From the NCBI RefSeq assembly GCF_002632485.1, contig NZ_NIBU01000002.1:1-64000 (forward strand): 64,000 bases of DNA, written 5' to 3'. Origin of the DNA: Xenorhabdus innexi (GTDB taxonomy: Bacteria; Pseudomonadota; Gammaproteobacteria; Enterobacterales; Enterobacteriaceae). Position 1 is the first letter of the stretch. Every line of letters begins with the position of its first letter. Made by a program: the position numbers and the translations under genes. A model generated the notes under the pieces. That model saw only the letters and a list, made by a program, of their open reading frames with translations. It was not told the origin of the DNA and searched no databases. Shown here one piece after another: positions 55,819-64,000 of the stretch.

Positions 55819-56460
55819 ATGAAAGCCTATCAGCGCGAATTTATTGAACTGGCACTGAAAAAACAAGTGCTGAAATTTGGCGAGTTTACGCTGAAATCCG
55901 GTCGTAAGAGTCCGTATTTTTTCAATGCGGGTCTGTTTAATACCGGGCGCGATTTGGCATTGATTGGTCGTTTTTATGCTGCGGCATTGCAGGATAGTGG
56001 CATCTCGTGTGATCTGCTGTTCGGGCCAGCTTATAAAGGCATCCCAATCGCAACGACAACCGCTGTGGCATTGGCGGAACATCACGATATTGATATGCCT
56101 TATTGTTTTAACCGTAAAGAAGCGAAAGATCATGGGGAAGGCGGAACGCTGGTCGGTAGTCCACTGCAAGGCAGAGTCGTGGTCGTAGATGATGTAATAA
56201 CAGCCGGCACTGCGATTCGTGAATCGATGGAGATCATCAAACAACATGGTGCAACACTATCAGGGGTTCTTTTGTGTCTGGATCGTCAGGAGCGAGGACG
56301 GGAAACACTTTCAGCAATTCAGGAAGTTGAACGTGATTACCATTGTCAGGTCTTCTCTATCATTACCTTAAATGATTTGATTACGTACCTGCGGGAAAAT
56401 CCAGCAATGCAGCCTCATTTGGAAGCAGTAGAAGCTTATCGTAGTGAGTATGGCATCTGA
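55819..56460 (+). CDS. pyrE: Orotate phosphoribosyltransferase
   Basis: 213 residues, E. coli length. The PRPP-binding motif [17 protein letters not shown] is near residue 120, and [20 protein letters not shown] and [13 protein letters not shown] are present. It converts orotate and PRPP to OMP in pyrimidine synthesis. RBS AAAAGGAG. Confidence 0.97.
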   Translation: MKAYQREFIELALKKQVLKFGEFTLKSGRKSPYFFNAGLFNTGRDLALIGRFYAAALQDSGISCDLLFGPAYKGIPIATTTAVALAEHHDIDMPYCFNRKEAKDHGEGGTLVGSPLQGRVVVVDDVITAGTAIRESMEIIKQHGATLSGVLLCLDRQERGRETLSAIQEVERDYHCQVFSIITLNDLITYLRENPAMQPHLEAVEAYRSEYGI

Positions 56461-56490
56461 TTGATAGGTTCTGTCGATTAATAACAGCCT

Positions 56491-56522
56491 AAAAAAAATC
56501 CCTCGCCCAATTGTGGGCGGGG
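56491..56522 (-). terminator. Intrinsic terminator of slmA
   Basis: On the minus strand CCCCGCCC-acaatt-GGGCGAGG (one G-U) is followed by GA and eight T (complement of 56491-56498). It sits 117 bp beyond the slmA stop and could also end pyrE transcription. Confidence 0.7.
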
Positions 56523-56638
56523 TGAGTAGTTACTGAGTGATTGAGTAGTCAACTCAGTTAGCCGAAACATGTTAACACAAATTAATGTAAAAAAACGCCT
56601 GTTATCATATTTCTATCATGAAAAGTGGTAAGCGTGAT

Positions 56639-57238
56639 TTATTGTAATTGCGTTAATATTAAGGGCCAGCGCACTTCAAATTCTTTCGTTGGCCGATAGC
56701 GAAACTCGGAGCGAACGAAGCGAGAGAGCATTCCTTCACAAAAAGCCAGTAATTGTGATGCCAGCACGGTTTCATCATAACTGAAACCCTGACCATCCCG
56801 CATTTTCTTCTCTTTTAAGATCTGGCGAAGCTGTACTTCAATGCGTTCAAACAACTGGTTGATGCGATTTTGTAACTTGTCCTGTTCGAACATCAGGGCG
56901 TGGCCTGTCATTATGCGGGTCAGCCCCGGGTTTTTTTCGGCAAAGCCCAGAATAAGCATCAGAATTAACCGGAGTCGGGGGATCGTTTCTTTTTCATCCT
57001 GTAAGATGAGATTGATACGTGAAATCAAAGAGTCTTCAATGAACTCGATCAGACTGTCAAACATCCGGGTTTTGCTTGGAAAATGACGATAAAGTGCTGC
57101 TTCAGAAACGCCGACATTGGCAGCAAGTTTTGCTGTTGTGATACGCTGGCTGCCATCGCTGGATTCAAGCATATGCGCCAGTGCCTGCAAGATTTCTTCA
57201 CGTCTGTTTTTCTTTTTTGTACGTTCTTTTTCTGCCAT
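56639..57238 (-). CDS. slmA: Nucleoid occlusion factor SlmA
   Basis: 199 residues, TetR fold. The HTH is [37 protein letters not shown], followed by the FtsZ-binding helical domain and the SlmA-specific end [20 protein letters not shown]. It binds chromosomal SBS sites and blocks Z-ring formation over the nucleoid. It stands downstream of dut and coaBC on the same strand with a 130-bp gap. Confidence 0.96.
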   Translation of the reverse strand: MAEKERTKKKNRREEILQALAHMLESSDGSQRITTAKLAANVGVSEAALYRHFPSKTRMFDSLIEFIEDSLISRINLILQDEKETIPRLRLILMLILGFAEKNPGLTRIMTGHALMFEQDKLQNRINQLFERIEVQLRQILKEKKMRDGQGFSYDETVLASQLLAFCEGMLSRFVRSEFRYRPTKEFEVRWPLILTQLQ

Positions 57239-57368
57239 TTCTGGTAATACCCCTGCTAAGACAGCAAATATCTAAATCGCAACTCGAAATTGACGGGATA
57301 TACATTTTGCCCATACAAAGATGGGCAAAAATATAAAAGTTGGTTGATGGTATCAGGTGTTGGGAAAA

Positions 57369-57827
57369 TTATTGACGACCGGAATGACCAAAACCACCAC
57401 TACCACGCTCACTGTCTTCAAAATCTTCTACTAAGTTAAACTCGGCCTGAACAACAGGAACAATCACCATCTGTGCGATGCGCTCACCGGGTTCAATTAT
57501 GAAGGTTTTATCTCCACGGTTCCAGACAGAAACCATCAGTTGCCCCTGATAATCAGAGTCAATCAACCCGACCAGATTACCCAGCACTACGCCATGTTTA
57601 TGGCCCAGACCAGAGCGGGGAAGAATGATAGCTGCCAACTGCTCATCCGCGATATGGATAGCTATTCCTGTAGGCAGAAGTTCGGTCTGGCCGGGAGCCA
57701 GTTCCACAGCATTATCCAGACAAGCACGTAAATCTAAACCCGCAGAGCCAGGAGTAGCGTAAGTCGGTAAAGGAAATTCTTGCCCGATGCGGGGATCAAG
57801 GATTTTAACGTCGATTTTTTTCATCAT
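57369..57827 (-). CDS. dut: dUTP pyrophosphatase
   Basis: 152 residues with all five dUTPase motifs: [39 protein letters not shown] and the C-terminal [12 protein letters not shown] that closes over the substrate. It removes dUTP and supplies dUMP. Its start overlaps the 3' end of coaBC by 23 bp, indicating coupled translation. Confidence 0.97.
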   Translation of the reverse strand: MMKKIDVKILDPRIGQEFPLPTYATPGSAGLDLRACLDNAVELAPGQTELLPTGIAIHIADEQLAAIILPRSGLGHKHGVVLGNLVGLIDSDYQGQLMVSVWNRGDKTFIIEPGERIAQMVIVPVVQAEFNLVEDFEDSERGSGGFGHSGRQ

Positions 57828-59034
57828 AGCGTTTGAATATCTCGTCTAATAAGCGGTGACTGAGTTGTAATTTACTACTGTGCGGTAAATTAATGCTGCC
57901 ATCATGCCAGAATAGCTGTAATGCATTGGTATCACTGTTAAAGCCGTGTTCAGCCAGCGATACATCATTCGCGCAAATCAGATCCAGATTCTTCTGGCTG
58001 AGTTTTCCGCGGGCGTATTCTTCCACATTCTGGGTTTCGGCTGCAAATCCAACGACAAAGGGACGATGTTTTTCCATTGCTGCAACACTCGCTACGATGT
58101 CAGGGTTTTTGACTAATGTATAGGTGATCTCGTCACCCTGTTTCTTGATTTTTTCAGTTGCAGTATGTTTGAAACGGTAATCAGAAACGGCGGCACAACC
58201 GATGAAAATATGCTGTGATGCTGCGGTTTCCTGTACTTGTTCGTACATTTCCAGTGCGCTGGTGACGTTAATACGTTTGACATTCAGAGGGGTAGGTAAA
58301 TTAACAGGTCCCGTAATTAATGTGACTTCCGCCCCGCGCTCGGCTGCTGCCTGTGCGATAGAAAACCCCATTTTTCCAGAGCTATGATTAGTCATAAAAC
58401 GGACAGGGTCTAATGCCTCACGCGTCGGGCCAGCCGTAATTGTGATCTGAAGATCCATCAAATCTCTGACAGGGTTGAGGTGCTGTGTTGCCCGTTCGAC
58501 AATCTCCATCGGTTCAATCATTCTTCCCGGCCCCACATCGCCACAGGCCTGACTTCCTTCATCCGGGCCCCAAATCAGCACATTACGTTCTCTTAATATG
58601 CTGAGATTATGCTGGGTGGCTTGTGCACGATACATTTGCTGGTTCATGGCAGGAACAACCGCCAGAGGTGCTGCGGAGGCCAGACAGATAGTTGTTACTA
58701 AATCGTTTGCCATGCCTGCACTCAGGCGCGCCAGTAAATCGGCTGTAGCAGGAGCAAGAATAATCAAGTCAGCCCATTTTGCCAGTTCAATATGCCCCAT
58801 TGCGGCTTCTGCTGCCGGGTCTAAAAGATCATCAGAAACTGGGTGGCCTGAGACGGCCTGTAATGTAAGAGGGGTAATAAAAGCTTCTGCTGCCGGTGTC
58901 ATCACTACGCGCACCAGTGCACCGCGATCACGTAAACGACGCACCAGTTCAGCTGTTTTATAAGCAGCAATACCTCCACTGATACCAAGCACAATATGCT
59001 TACCAGAAAGTTCGTTGCCGGAAAGTCCTGCCAT
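57805..59034 (-). CDS. coaBC: Bifunctional phosphopantothenoylcysteine decarboxylase / phosphopantothenate-cysteine ligase
   Basis: 409 residues from the ATG at 59034 with RBS AGGTGG; the frame is open to 59163 without homology. The N-terminal FMN-decarboxylase (CoaC) has [38 protein letters not shown] and [16 protein letters not shown]. The C-terminal ligase (CoaB) has [25 protein letters not shown] and [10 protein letters not shown]. It makes phosphopantetheine for coenzyme A. Confidence 0.96.
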   Translation of the reverse strand: MAGLSGNELSGKHIVLGISGGIAAYKTAELVRRLRDRGALVRVVMTPAAEAFITPLTLQAVSGHPVSDDLLDPAAEAAMGHIELAKWADLIILAPATADLLARLSAGMANDLVTTICLASAAPLAVVPAMNQQMYRAQATQHNLSILRERNVLIWGPDEGSQACGDVGPGRMIEPMEIVERATQHLNPVRDLMDLQITITAGPTREALDPVRFMTNHSSGKMGFSIAQAAAERGAEVTLITGPVNLPTPLNVKRINVTSALEMYEQVQETAASQHIFIGCAAVSDYRFKHTATEKIKKQGDEITYTLVKNPDIVASVAAMEKHRPFVVGFAAETQNVEEYARGKLSQKNLDLICANDVSLAEHGFNSDTNALQLFWHDGSINLPHSSKLQLSHRLLDEIFKRYDEKNRR

Positions 59035-59290
59035 TCTGATTGTCCACCTGTAAGTTACGATTACCAAGATTCTATCATAAGAAAATAAGGTACTGAGAAT
59101 ACGGAGTTGAGAACCGCTCTGTTTTGCTATGGCCAAATGGCAAGTTTGCGAAGCGTTACGCAAAGCATAAGCATGGCGCTGGCGGTTGTTTTTTCATCAT
59201 GAGATATTGGCGATGTGAGTATCGGCAGTATGCGTCACGATAGTTGTTCATCAAACAATGGCCTGACAATGGATAGATAAGGGGGAGTGA

Positions 59291-59983
59291 ATGGATATCA
59301 CGATGGTGGAAAAAAACGATGAAGTGAATTCAGATCTTGCTCCCCGGGAGAAACTGCTGGCATATGGTGCAGTTGCCCTGACAGATGCAGAGTTGTTAGC
59401 GATATTTTTGCGCACAGGCGCCAGAGGAGTACCTGTTGTGCAAATGGCAGAGAATTTATTGCAATCATTCGGTTCCCTGTATCATCTGCTTTCAGCTGAT
59501 TATGCTGATTTCTGTTCACATAAAGGTATGGGATTATGCAAATACGTGCAGTTACAGGCGGTGTCTGAACTGGCAAAGCGTTTCTTCTCCAGTCAATTTA
59601 TCCATGAAGATGTGATGAGCAGCCCGGTTGCGACGCAAAATTATTTGCAGGATTTATTATCCTGGCAGGATCGGGAAATTTTTGTCGTACTGTTTTTGAC
59701 AAATCAGAATAAAGTTATTTGTCATGATGAAATGTTTAAAGGAACGATAAACAAAGTTGAAGTCCATCCGCGTGAAATTGTGAAACAGGCAGTTAAAGTG
59801 AATGCAGCATCAATTATCTTGGCTCACAATCACCCCTCCGGTAATCCGGAACCCAGTCTGGCAGATAAATTGGTAACAGAAAAAATCATTGAAGCCTGTG
59901 ATTTAATCGGAGTTAAAGTTTTGGATCATATTGTTATTGGCAAACAAAATTGTGTTTCATTTGCAGAAAGAGGTTGGATTTAA
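59291..59983 (+). CDS. radC: RadC-family (JAB/MPN) protein
   Basis: 230 residues, RBS GGGGGAG. An N-terminal helix-hairpin-helix ([28 protein letters not shown]) precedes an MPN domain with the metal motif [15 protein letters not shown] and [19 protein letters not shown]. Despite the name, its role in DNA repair is doubtful; related domains are metal-dependent hydrolases. It is divergent from coaBC, as in E. coli. Confidence 0.95.
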   Translation: MDITMVEKNDEVNSDLAPREKLLAYGAVALTDAELLAIFLRTGARGVPVVQMAENLLQSFGSLYHLLSADYADFCSHKGMGLCKYVQLQAVSELAKRFFSSQFIHEDVMSSPVATQNYLQDLLSWQDREIFVVLFLTNQNKVICHDEMFKGTINKVEVHPREIVKQAVKVNAASIILAHNHPSGNPEPSLADKLVTEKIIEACDLIGVKVLDHIVIGKQNCVSFAERGWI

Positions 59984-60026
59984 TACGGTTTTTATACGAA
60001 CCGATCAGATCTTAGCTGTTCGGGAC

Positions 60027-60055
60027 TTGAGCATCAGCGAATGAGGGCGTATACT
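60027..60055 (+). promoter_or_regulatory. Sigma-70 promoter for rpmB-rpmG
   Basis: TTGAGC (60027-60032), a 17-bp spacer and TATACT (60050-60055), a good sigma-70 promoter 190 bp before rpmB. A GC-rich GGCG block precedes the -10. The inverted-repeat element at 60090-60179 lies within the predicted leader. Confidence 0.7.
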
Positions 60056-60089
60056 ACGCCACCTTTGAGGATCTTGGGTTTGGCGAGAA

Positions 60090-60179
60090 GAGCCTATCTC
60101 AGTGCATTTTTTGCTGAGAGAATGTGAGTCTTTTCAGCAACGTTTTTCATCAGTAAAGAAAATTTGCTGAGATGGGCTC
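60090..60179. mobile_element. MITE-like 90-bp element in the rpmB leader
   Basis: 13-bp terminal inverted repeats with one mismatch, GAGCCTATCTCAG (60090-60102) and CTGAGATGGGCTC (60167-60179), bound a non-coding A+T-rich core that holds a second GCTGAGA...TCAGCAA pairing. The ends remind me of IS5-group termini, but I cannot verify this. Copies of the GAGCCTA end occur at 115 and 5449. Clear target duplications are not seen. Confidence 0.6.
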
Positions 60180-60224
60180 CTAAGCCTGACGAGGCGGTCA
60201 TACCCAATACAAAGCTCGAGCTGA

Positions 60225-60482
<258 letters not shown>

Positions 60483-60490
60483 GGAGCTGA

Positions 60491-60661
<171 letters not shown>

Positions 60662-60674
60662 TTTTAGTGGATTG

Positions 60675-60703
60675 AAAAAACCCAGCTATTGCTGGGTTTT
60701 TTT
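60675..60703 (+). terminator. Intrinsic terminator of rpmB-rpmG
   Basis: AAAAAACCCAGC (60675-60686), loop TATT, and GCTGGGTTTTTT (60691-60702), ending in seven T. A textbook intrinsic terminator. Confidence 0.95.
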
Positions 60704-60822
60704 ATGCCTGATGTATTTGGAATCTTCATATATTAGACAGATACGGTTACCCGTGAACGTAAGCTGCTGTTCAGTTATACTAACGTTTTTTGATATATGA
60801 ACCGTCAGGTATCGCTCTGAAA

Positions 60823-61935
60823 ATGAATGAAAAAACCTTAAATATCTTACACACAGAATCATCGTGTGGCTGGGGAGGGCAGGAGATTCGTATTCTGACG
60901 GAATCTCAAGGTATGATGCGTCGCGGGCATCATGTTGTTATCGTTTGTTGTCCTACCTCTACACTTTATCGTGAGGCTCACCATTATGGTGTGCCTGTGG
61001 TAGCGTTGCCGATTGAAAAAAAACGTTTCTCATGTTTTACAGCAATGCGCCGTTGGTTAAAGGCTGAAGGCCGCCAATTTGATGTTATTAACACCCACAG
61101 TTCGACGGATTCCTGGCTGGTTGCTGCGGCGAGTGCCACATTAAAGGGAATGCGGCCTATCGTCCGAACCCGACATGTTTCAACCACTGTTTCAACTTCT
61201 ATTGCGACCCGCTGGCTTTATTTAAAATCCTGTCGGCATATCGTAACGACCGGGGAAAAGTTACGCCAATCCCTGCACATCAATAACCGTTACCCGTTAT
61301 CCCATATGACATCTGTACCAACAGGCATTGATCTGGCCCGTTTTCATCCAGAAAATAAACAGACATGCCGCCAACGTATTGGAATTGCAGATAAACCGAC
61401 AATTGGGATTGTGGCAACAATGCGAACCTGGAAGGGGCATCGTTATCTGTTGGATAGCTGGAAAATACTTCATCAACGCTATCCGGACTGGCAATTACTG
61501 TTTGTCGGTGACGGACCACAGCGAAAAAATCTGGAACCCAGAGTGAAGCAGGAAGGTCTGGCAGATAGTGTTATTTTTCTTGGTAATCGGCAGGATGTAC
61601 CGGACTGCTTAAACTCAATGGATATTTTTGCATTGCCTTCCTTTGGTAACGAAGGTGTTCCACAAGGTATTATGCAGGCAATGGCGTGTGGTTTACCGGT
61701 CATCTCTACATCGGTTGGCGCTATTTCTGAGGCTGTGATTGATGATGAAACAGGTTATATTATCGAACCTAAGAGTGTTGAACAGCTAACGGATAAATTA
61801 GATTTTCTGATGAAAAATGCTGATCAACGTTTACAGATGGGAGAAGCTTCTCTGAAACGGGCAACGTATGCATTTGGTATGGATAATATGCTGGATAAAA
61901 TGACATCTATATTTATTGCAAGTGGCAGAGAATAG
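60823..61935 (+). CDS. Glycosyltransferase family 4 protein (LPS-type)
   Basis: 370 residues from the ATG at 60823; a TTG 11 codons upstream is unlikely. GT-B fold: N-terminal NILHTESSCGWGGQEIRILTES, C-terminal donor-binding domain with IVATMRTWKGHRYLL, and the EX7E-type motif PSFGNEGVPQGIMQAMACGLPVIST. It uses a nucleotide sugar and acts at the cytoplasmic face of the inner membrane. Its place after rpmBG, where enterobacteria keep the waa genes, points to LPS core synthesis; donor and acceptor are unknown. Confidence 0.85.
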   Translation: MNEKTLNILHTESSCGWGGQEIRILTESQGMMRRGHHVVIVCCPTSTLYREAHHYGVPVVALPIEKKRFSCFTAMRRWLKAEGRQFDVINTHSSTDSWLVAAASATLKGMRPIVRTRHVSTTVSTSIATRWLYLKSCRHIVTTGEKLRQSLHINNRYPLSHMTSVPTGIDLARFHPENKQTCRQRIGIADKPTIGIVATMRTWKGHRYLLDSWKILHQRYPDWQLLFVGDGPQRKNLEPRVKQEGLADSVIFLGNRQDVPDCLNSMDIFALPSFGNEGVPQGIMQAMACGLPVISTSVGAISEAVIDDETGYIIEPKSVEQLTDKLDFLMKNADQRLQMGEASLKRATYAFGMDNMLDKMTSIFIASGRE

Positions 61936-62179
61936 GGAGTTATGCTTTTATCTTTGCTTTATCAAATACAGAACAAATTATTATATTAAAGCAAAACTGA
62001 TAGTTGATTTGAACGATACAAATTAAATAGCTTTGACGAAAGCTCTTTTAAGCCAGTTTATTGAATGGGTAATTTTATAATTCATCATTATGAAACTCAC
62101 GAAGATCATATGTCAGATATATCAGTGGAACAGGTCTGGCAATCAGTGAAAAGCATATTGGAAACCCAATAAAAGGATA

Positions 62180-63292
62180 ATGAAAACGATGAAAATAGGG
62201 TTTATTGATGTCACTGTGACGATGTCCTATGGGGGTATTCAGACTGCAGTTTGGGAGCTGGCGAAGGCTTTGACTGATGCAGGGCATGAGATCCATATTT
62301 TCGGAGGAACAGGCAACATTAAGCCTGAGTTAGGCGATCGGAATATTCGTGTCCACACTTTTCCCTTTATCCCCAGAGAACGTGTAATTAATATCGGTCG
62401 CCGTTTTCAGCGTATTGTTGAGCGTTACTCGTTTGCCCGCCATGCCCGTGAGACGGTGATTGCTGAAAACTTTGATTGGGTCATACTTACAAAGCCGTTT
62501 GATTTTTTCTGGCCCAGAATGATGCCGACTCATTCCCGTACTAAGTTTTGCTATATGAGTGGGGGAACCAGCTTTTTTAAAGGCGATCGGCTATTAGGGA
62601 AAAAGATATCAGCCTGGGTTGCCTGTAGCCATTTTAACGGCTGGCAGATCCAGCATCATTTCAAACAGTTTCCAGATATTATCTACAATGGAGTAGATAT
62701 TGATAAATTTAAGCCCGCTCATTCTGATGTCAGGGGCAGGCTGGGGATCGATGAAAATACGTTTTTGCTGACTTTTGCCGGTCGTTTAGTCGGTTGGAAA
62801 GGTATGCAAATTGCTATCAAGGCAATGGCTTTGTTACGTGATAAGGATGTTAAGCTATTAATTATCGGTGCTGGTGAAGAGCTAAAGCGGCTGGAAAGAA
62901 AAGTTGCAGAGTTAAGTTTAGAACAATCCGTTATTTTTCATCCTCCTGTGAGTCATGATCAATTGCCTGAGTTTTATGCTGCAGGGGATGCCGGAATATT
63001 TCCGAGTATTGGTGATGAAGCATTCGGTATTACTATCGCAGAGGCAATGGCATGTGGACGCCCTGTTATTGCCAGTTATATCGGTGGCATACCTGAAGTA
63101 GTGGGAAATGAGAACCAGTCTGGCATTCTGGTCGCGCCGGGTAATGAAGCGGCTATTGCCGAGGCAGTTAATCATCTGATGTCGCTACCGGACAAAGGAA
63201 AAGACATGGGGAAATGTGCTCGTCAGAGAATAGAAAGTTTGTATACCTGGGAGCATTCTGCAAACCGCTTATTAAATACTATAAAAAAATAA
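62180..63292 (+). CDS. Glycosyltransferase family 4 protein
   Basis: 370 residues, or 367 from the ATG at 62189, which has a better distance to AAGGA. GT-B fold: MKIGFIDVTVTMSYGGIQTAVWELA with the glycine loop, FAGRLVGWKGMQIAIKAMALL, and FPSIGDEAFGITIAEAMACGRPVIAS with the retaining-enzyme E(x7)E motif. It probably adds a core or O-chain sugar. Its TAA stop overlaps the next ATG by one base, so the two genes are translationally coupled. The 240 bp upstream hold no gene I can support. Confidence 0.85.
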   Translation: MKTMKIGFIDVTVTMSYGGIQTAVWELAKALTDAGHEIHIFGGTGNIKPELGDRNIRVHTFPFIPRERVINIGRRFQRIVERYSFARHARETVIAENFDWVILTKPFDFFWPRMMPTHSRTKFCYMSGGTSFFKGDRLLGKKISAWVACSHFNGWQIQHHFKQFPDIIYNGVDIDKFKPAHSDVRGRLGIDENTFLLTFAGRLVGWKGMQIAIKAMALLRDKDVKLLIIGAGEELKRLERKVAELSLEQSVIFHPPVSHDQLPEFYAAGDAGIFPSIGDEAFGITIAEAMACGRPVIASYIGGIPEVVGNENQSGILVAPGNEAAIAEAVNHLMSLPDKGKDMGKCARQRIESLYTWEHSANRLLNTIKK

Positions 63293-64000
63293 TGAAGATA
63301 GCTTATATTGATCCTTACCCTGTACCTGATTTTCGGGTTGCTTCACTGCAAATTTTGCAGAATGTGGATGCCTTTGCTCGTCAGGGACATAAGGTTTGTC
63401 TGATTACACCTGCTGGCAAGAATAATGTCGAGGAGATCCTCGGCAGAAAATTACCTTCTTCCGTTGAATTAATTGTTTTACATGATATCCGTCGTAAATG
63501 GTATTTCCCTGTCAATACGCAAAAATTATTTTATCTTCAGGTTTCCTGTTGGTTGAAAAAGAATCATGTAGATGCCATTTTTACTCGCAATATTAAGATG
63601 GCTAATTACCTGTTACGTAAGCACCCAAATATTCCACATTTCTTTGAGAGTCATGAGATTTTTTCTCAGTCTTTTAAAGAATCCCATGATTTGGACGGAT
63701 ATTCTAATAAACGTAAGTATTCTAAGCTGCGAAAAATTGAACAGCACGTTTATCAACATTCCAGAGCTGTTTTTGTGCTGACTTCGTTACTGCGTGATGA
63801 CATTTATACCGAATATGGTGTAAAAACGCCGATTATTATTGCACCTGATGGTGTTGATATGTTGGCAGTGGAAGAAACCAGAGTGTTCTCTTCTGGCAGA
63901 CAATATCAGCAAGGAGAAATAACACAGATATTGTATTTGGGGAGCCTTCACCGTTGGAAAGGTGTACCGACGGCCATGAAATCAATGTGCTACCTGAATA
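63292..64000 (+). CDS. Glycosyltransferase family 4 protein, cut by the right edge
   Basis: ATG at 63292-63294 shares a base with the upstream stop. The frame is open to the window end, giving 236 codons. It begins MKIAYIDPYPVPDFRVASLQ and has FTRNIKMANYLLRKH, HFFESHEIF, VFVLTSLLRDDI, IIIAPDGVDML and then YLGSLHRWKG, the start of the donor-binding domain of a GT4 enzyme. It belongs to the same likely LPS-core operon as the gene before it. The 3' end is missing. Confidence 0.85.
   Translation, partial: MKIAYIDPYPVPDFRVASLQILQNVDAFARQGHKVCLITPAGKNNVEEILGRKLPSSVELIVLHDIRRKWYFPVNTQKLFYLQVSCWLKKNHVDAIFTRNIKMANYLLRKHPNIPHFFESHEIFSQSFKESHDLDGYSNKRKYSKLRKIEQHVYQHSRAVFVLTSLLRDDIYTEYGVKTPIIIAPDGVDMLAVEETRVFSSGRQYQQGEITQILYLGSLHRWKGVPTAMKSMCYLN

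Noticed and set aside
55753-56247. 164-codon minus-strand frame over pyrE
   Set aside because: Antisense shadow of pyrE with no start signal.

Overview
The window looks like the chromosome of an insect-associated Morganellaceae, most likely Xenorhabdus (Photorhabdus is the alternative). The reasons are the A+T-rich intergenic DNA, the enterobacterial order gyrB-recF-dnaN-dnaA / rpmH-rnpA-yidD-yidC-mnmE and yicC-rph-pyrE / slmA-dut-coaBC-radC-rpmB-rpmG, four full-length 127-bp ERIC elements, and a hemophilin/Slam (type XI-like) hemophore locus of the kind known from X. nematophila. No tRNA, rRNA, CRISPR array or complete insertion sequence was seen.

Layout. 1-3.3 kb is an eroded accessory region: a truncated Fic-family tail, a CPBP membrane protease with a small membrane protein, a LysE-type exporter and a frameshifted LysR regulator. 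3.3-11.3 kb is a catabolic block matching the E. coli yeaT-yeaU-yeaV-yeaW-yeaX order: a LysR regulator, D-malate dehydrogenase, a BCCT carrier and the two-component Rieske carnitine oxygenase, followed by a Baeyer-Villiger-type flavin monooxygenase. Together these could take up carnitine, split it to trimethylamine and malic semialdehyde, and burn the derived D-malate. 11.4-14.1 kb is a membrane-protein operon LemA / GIDE-domain / LemA / small membrane protein. 14.6-15.8 kb is asd behind a leader terminator. 17-28 kb is the core replication and membrane-insertion region (gyrB, recF, dnaN, dnaA, rpmH, rnpA, yidD, yidC, mnmE).

28.1-35.3 kb holds a BudC-like dehydrogenase and then, on the minus strand, a haem-acquisition unit. 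A secreted hemophore comes first, then a strong terminator, then the Slam outer-membrane exporter, a 992-residue TonB-dependent receptor and a dedicated TonB, with a Fur-box-like sequence upstream. fdhD follows.

37.0-40.7 kb is the most interesting part: a compact four-gene operon whose products match, in order, the D-cycloserine pathway enzymes DcsA (haem N-hydroxylase of arginine), DcsB (arginase-type N-hydroxyarginine hydrolase with the diagnostic Cys86), DcsD (O-ureidoserine synthase) and DcsG (ATP-grasp cyclising ligase). The racemase (DcsC), acetyltransferase (DcsE) and resistance genes are missing. This suggests either help from core enzymes or a different product, such as the L-isomer or a related isoxazolidinone.

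40.7-53 kb is mixed accessory content: a pRiA4b-ORF3-domain protein, an LTA-synthase-like sulfatase-fold enzyme, a cysteine-cluster regulator with a divergent MFS pump, a TPM-domain protein, an Ail/Lom-type outer membrane protein, a CmlA/FloR-like drug exporter preceded by a short leader ORF plus hairpin, and a LysR/PACE exporter pair. At 53.0-53.9 kb a tiny decayed island sits between repeated GTACACCC motifs beside yicC. 54-60.7 kb is core again. From 60.8 kb to the right edge three glycosyltransferases begin what is probably the LPS core (waa-type) cluster; the last one runs off the window.
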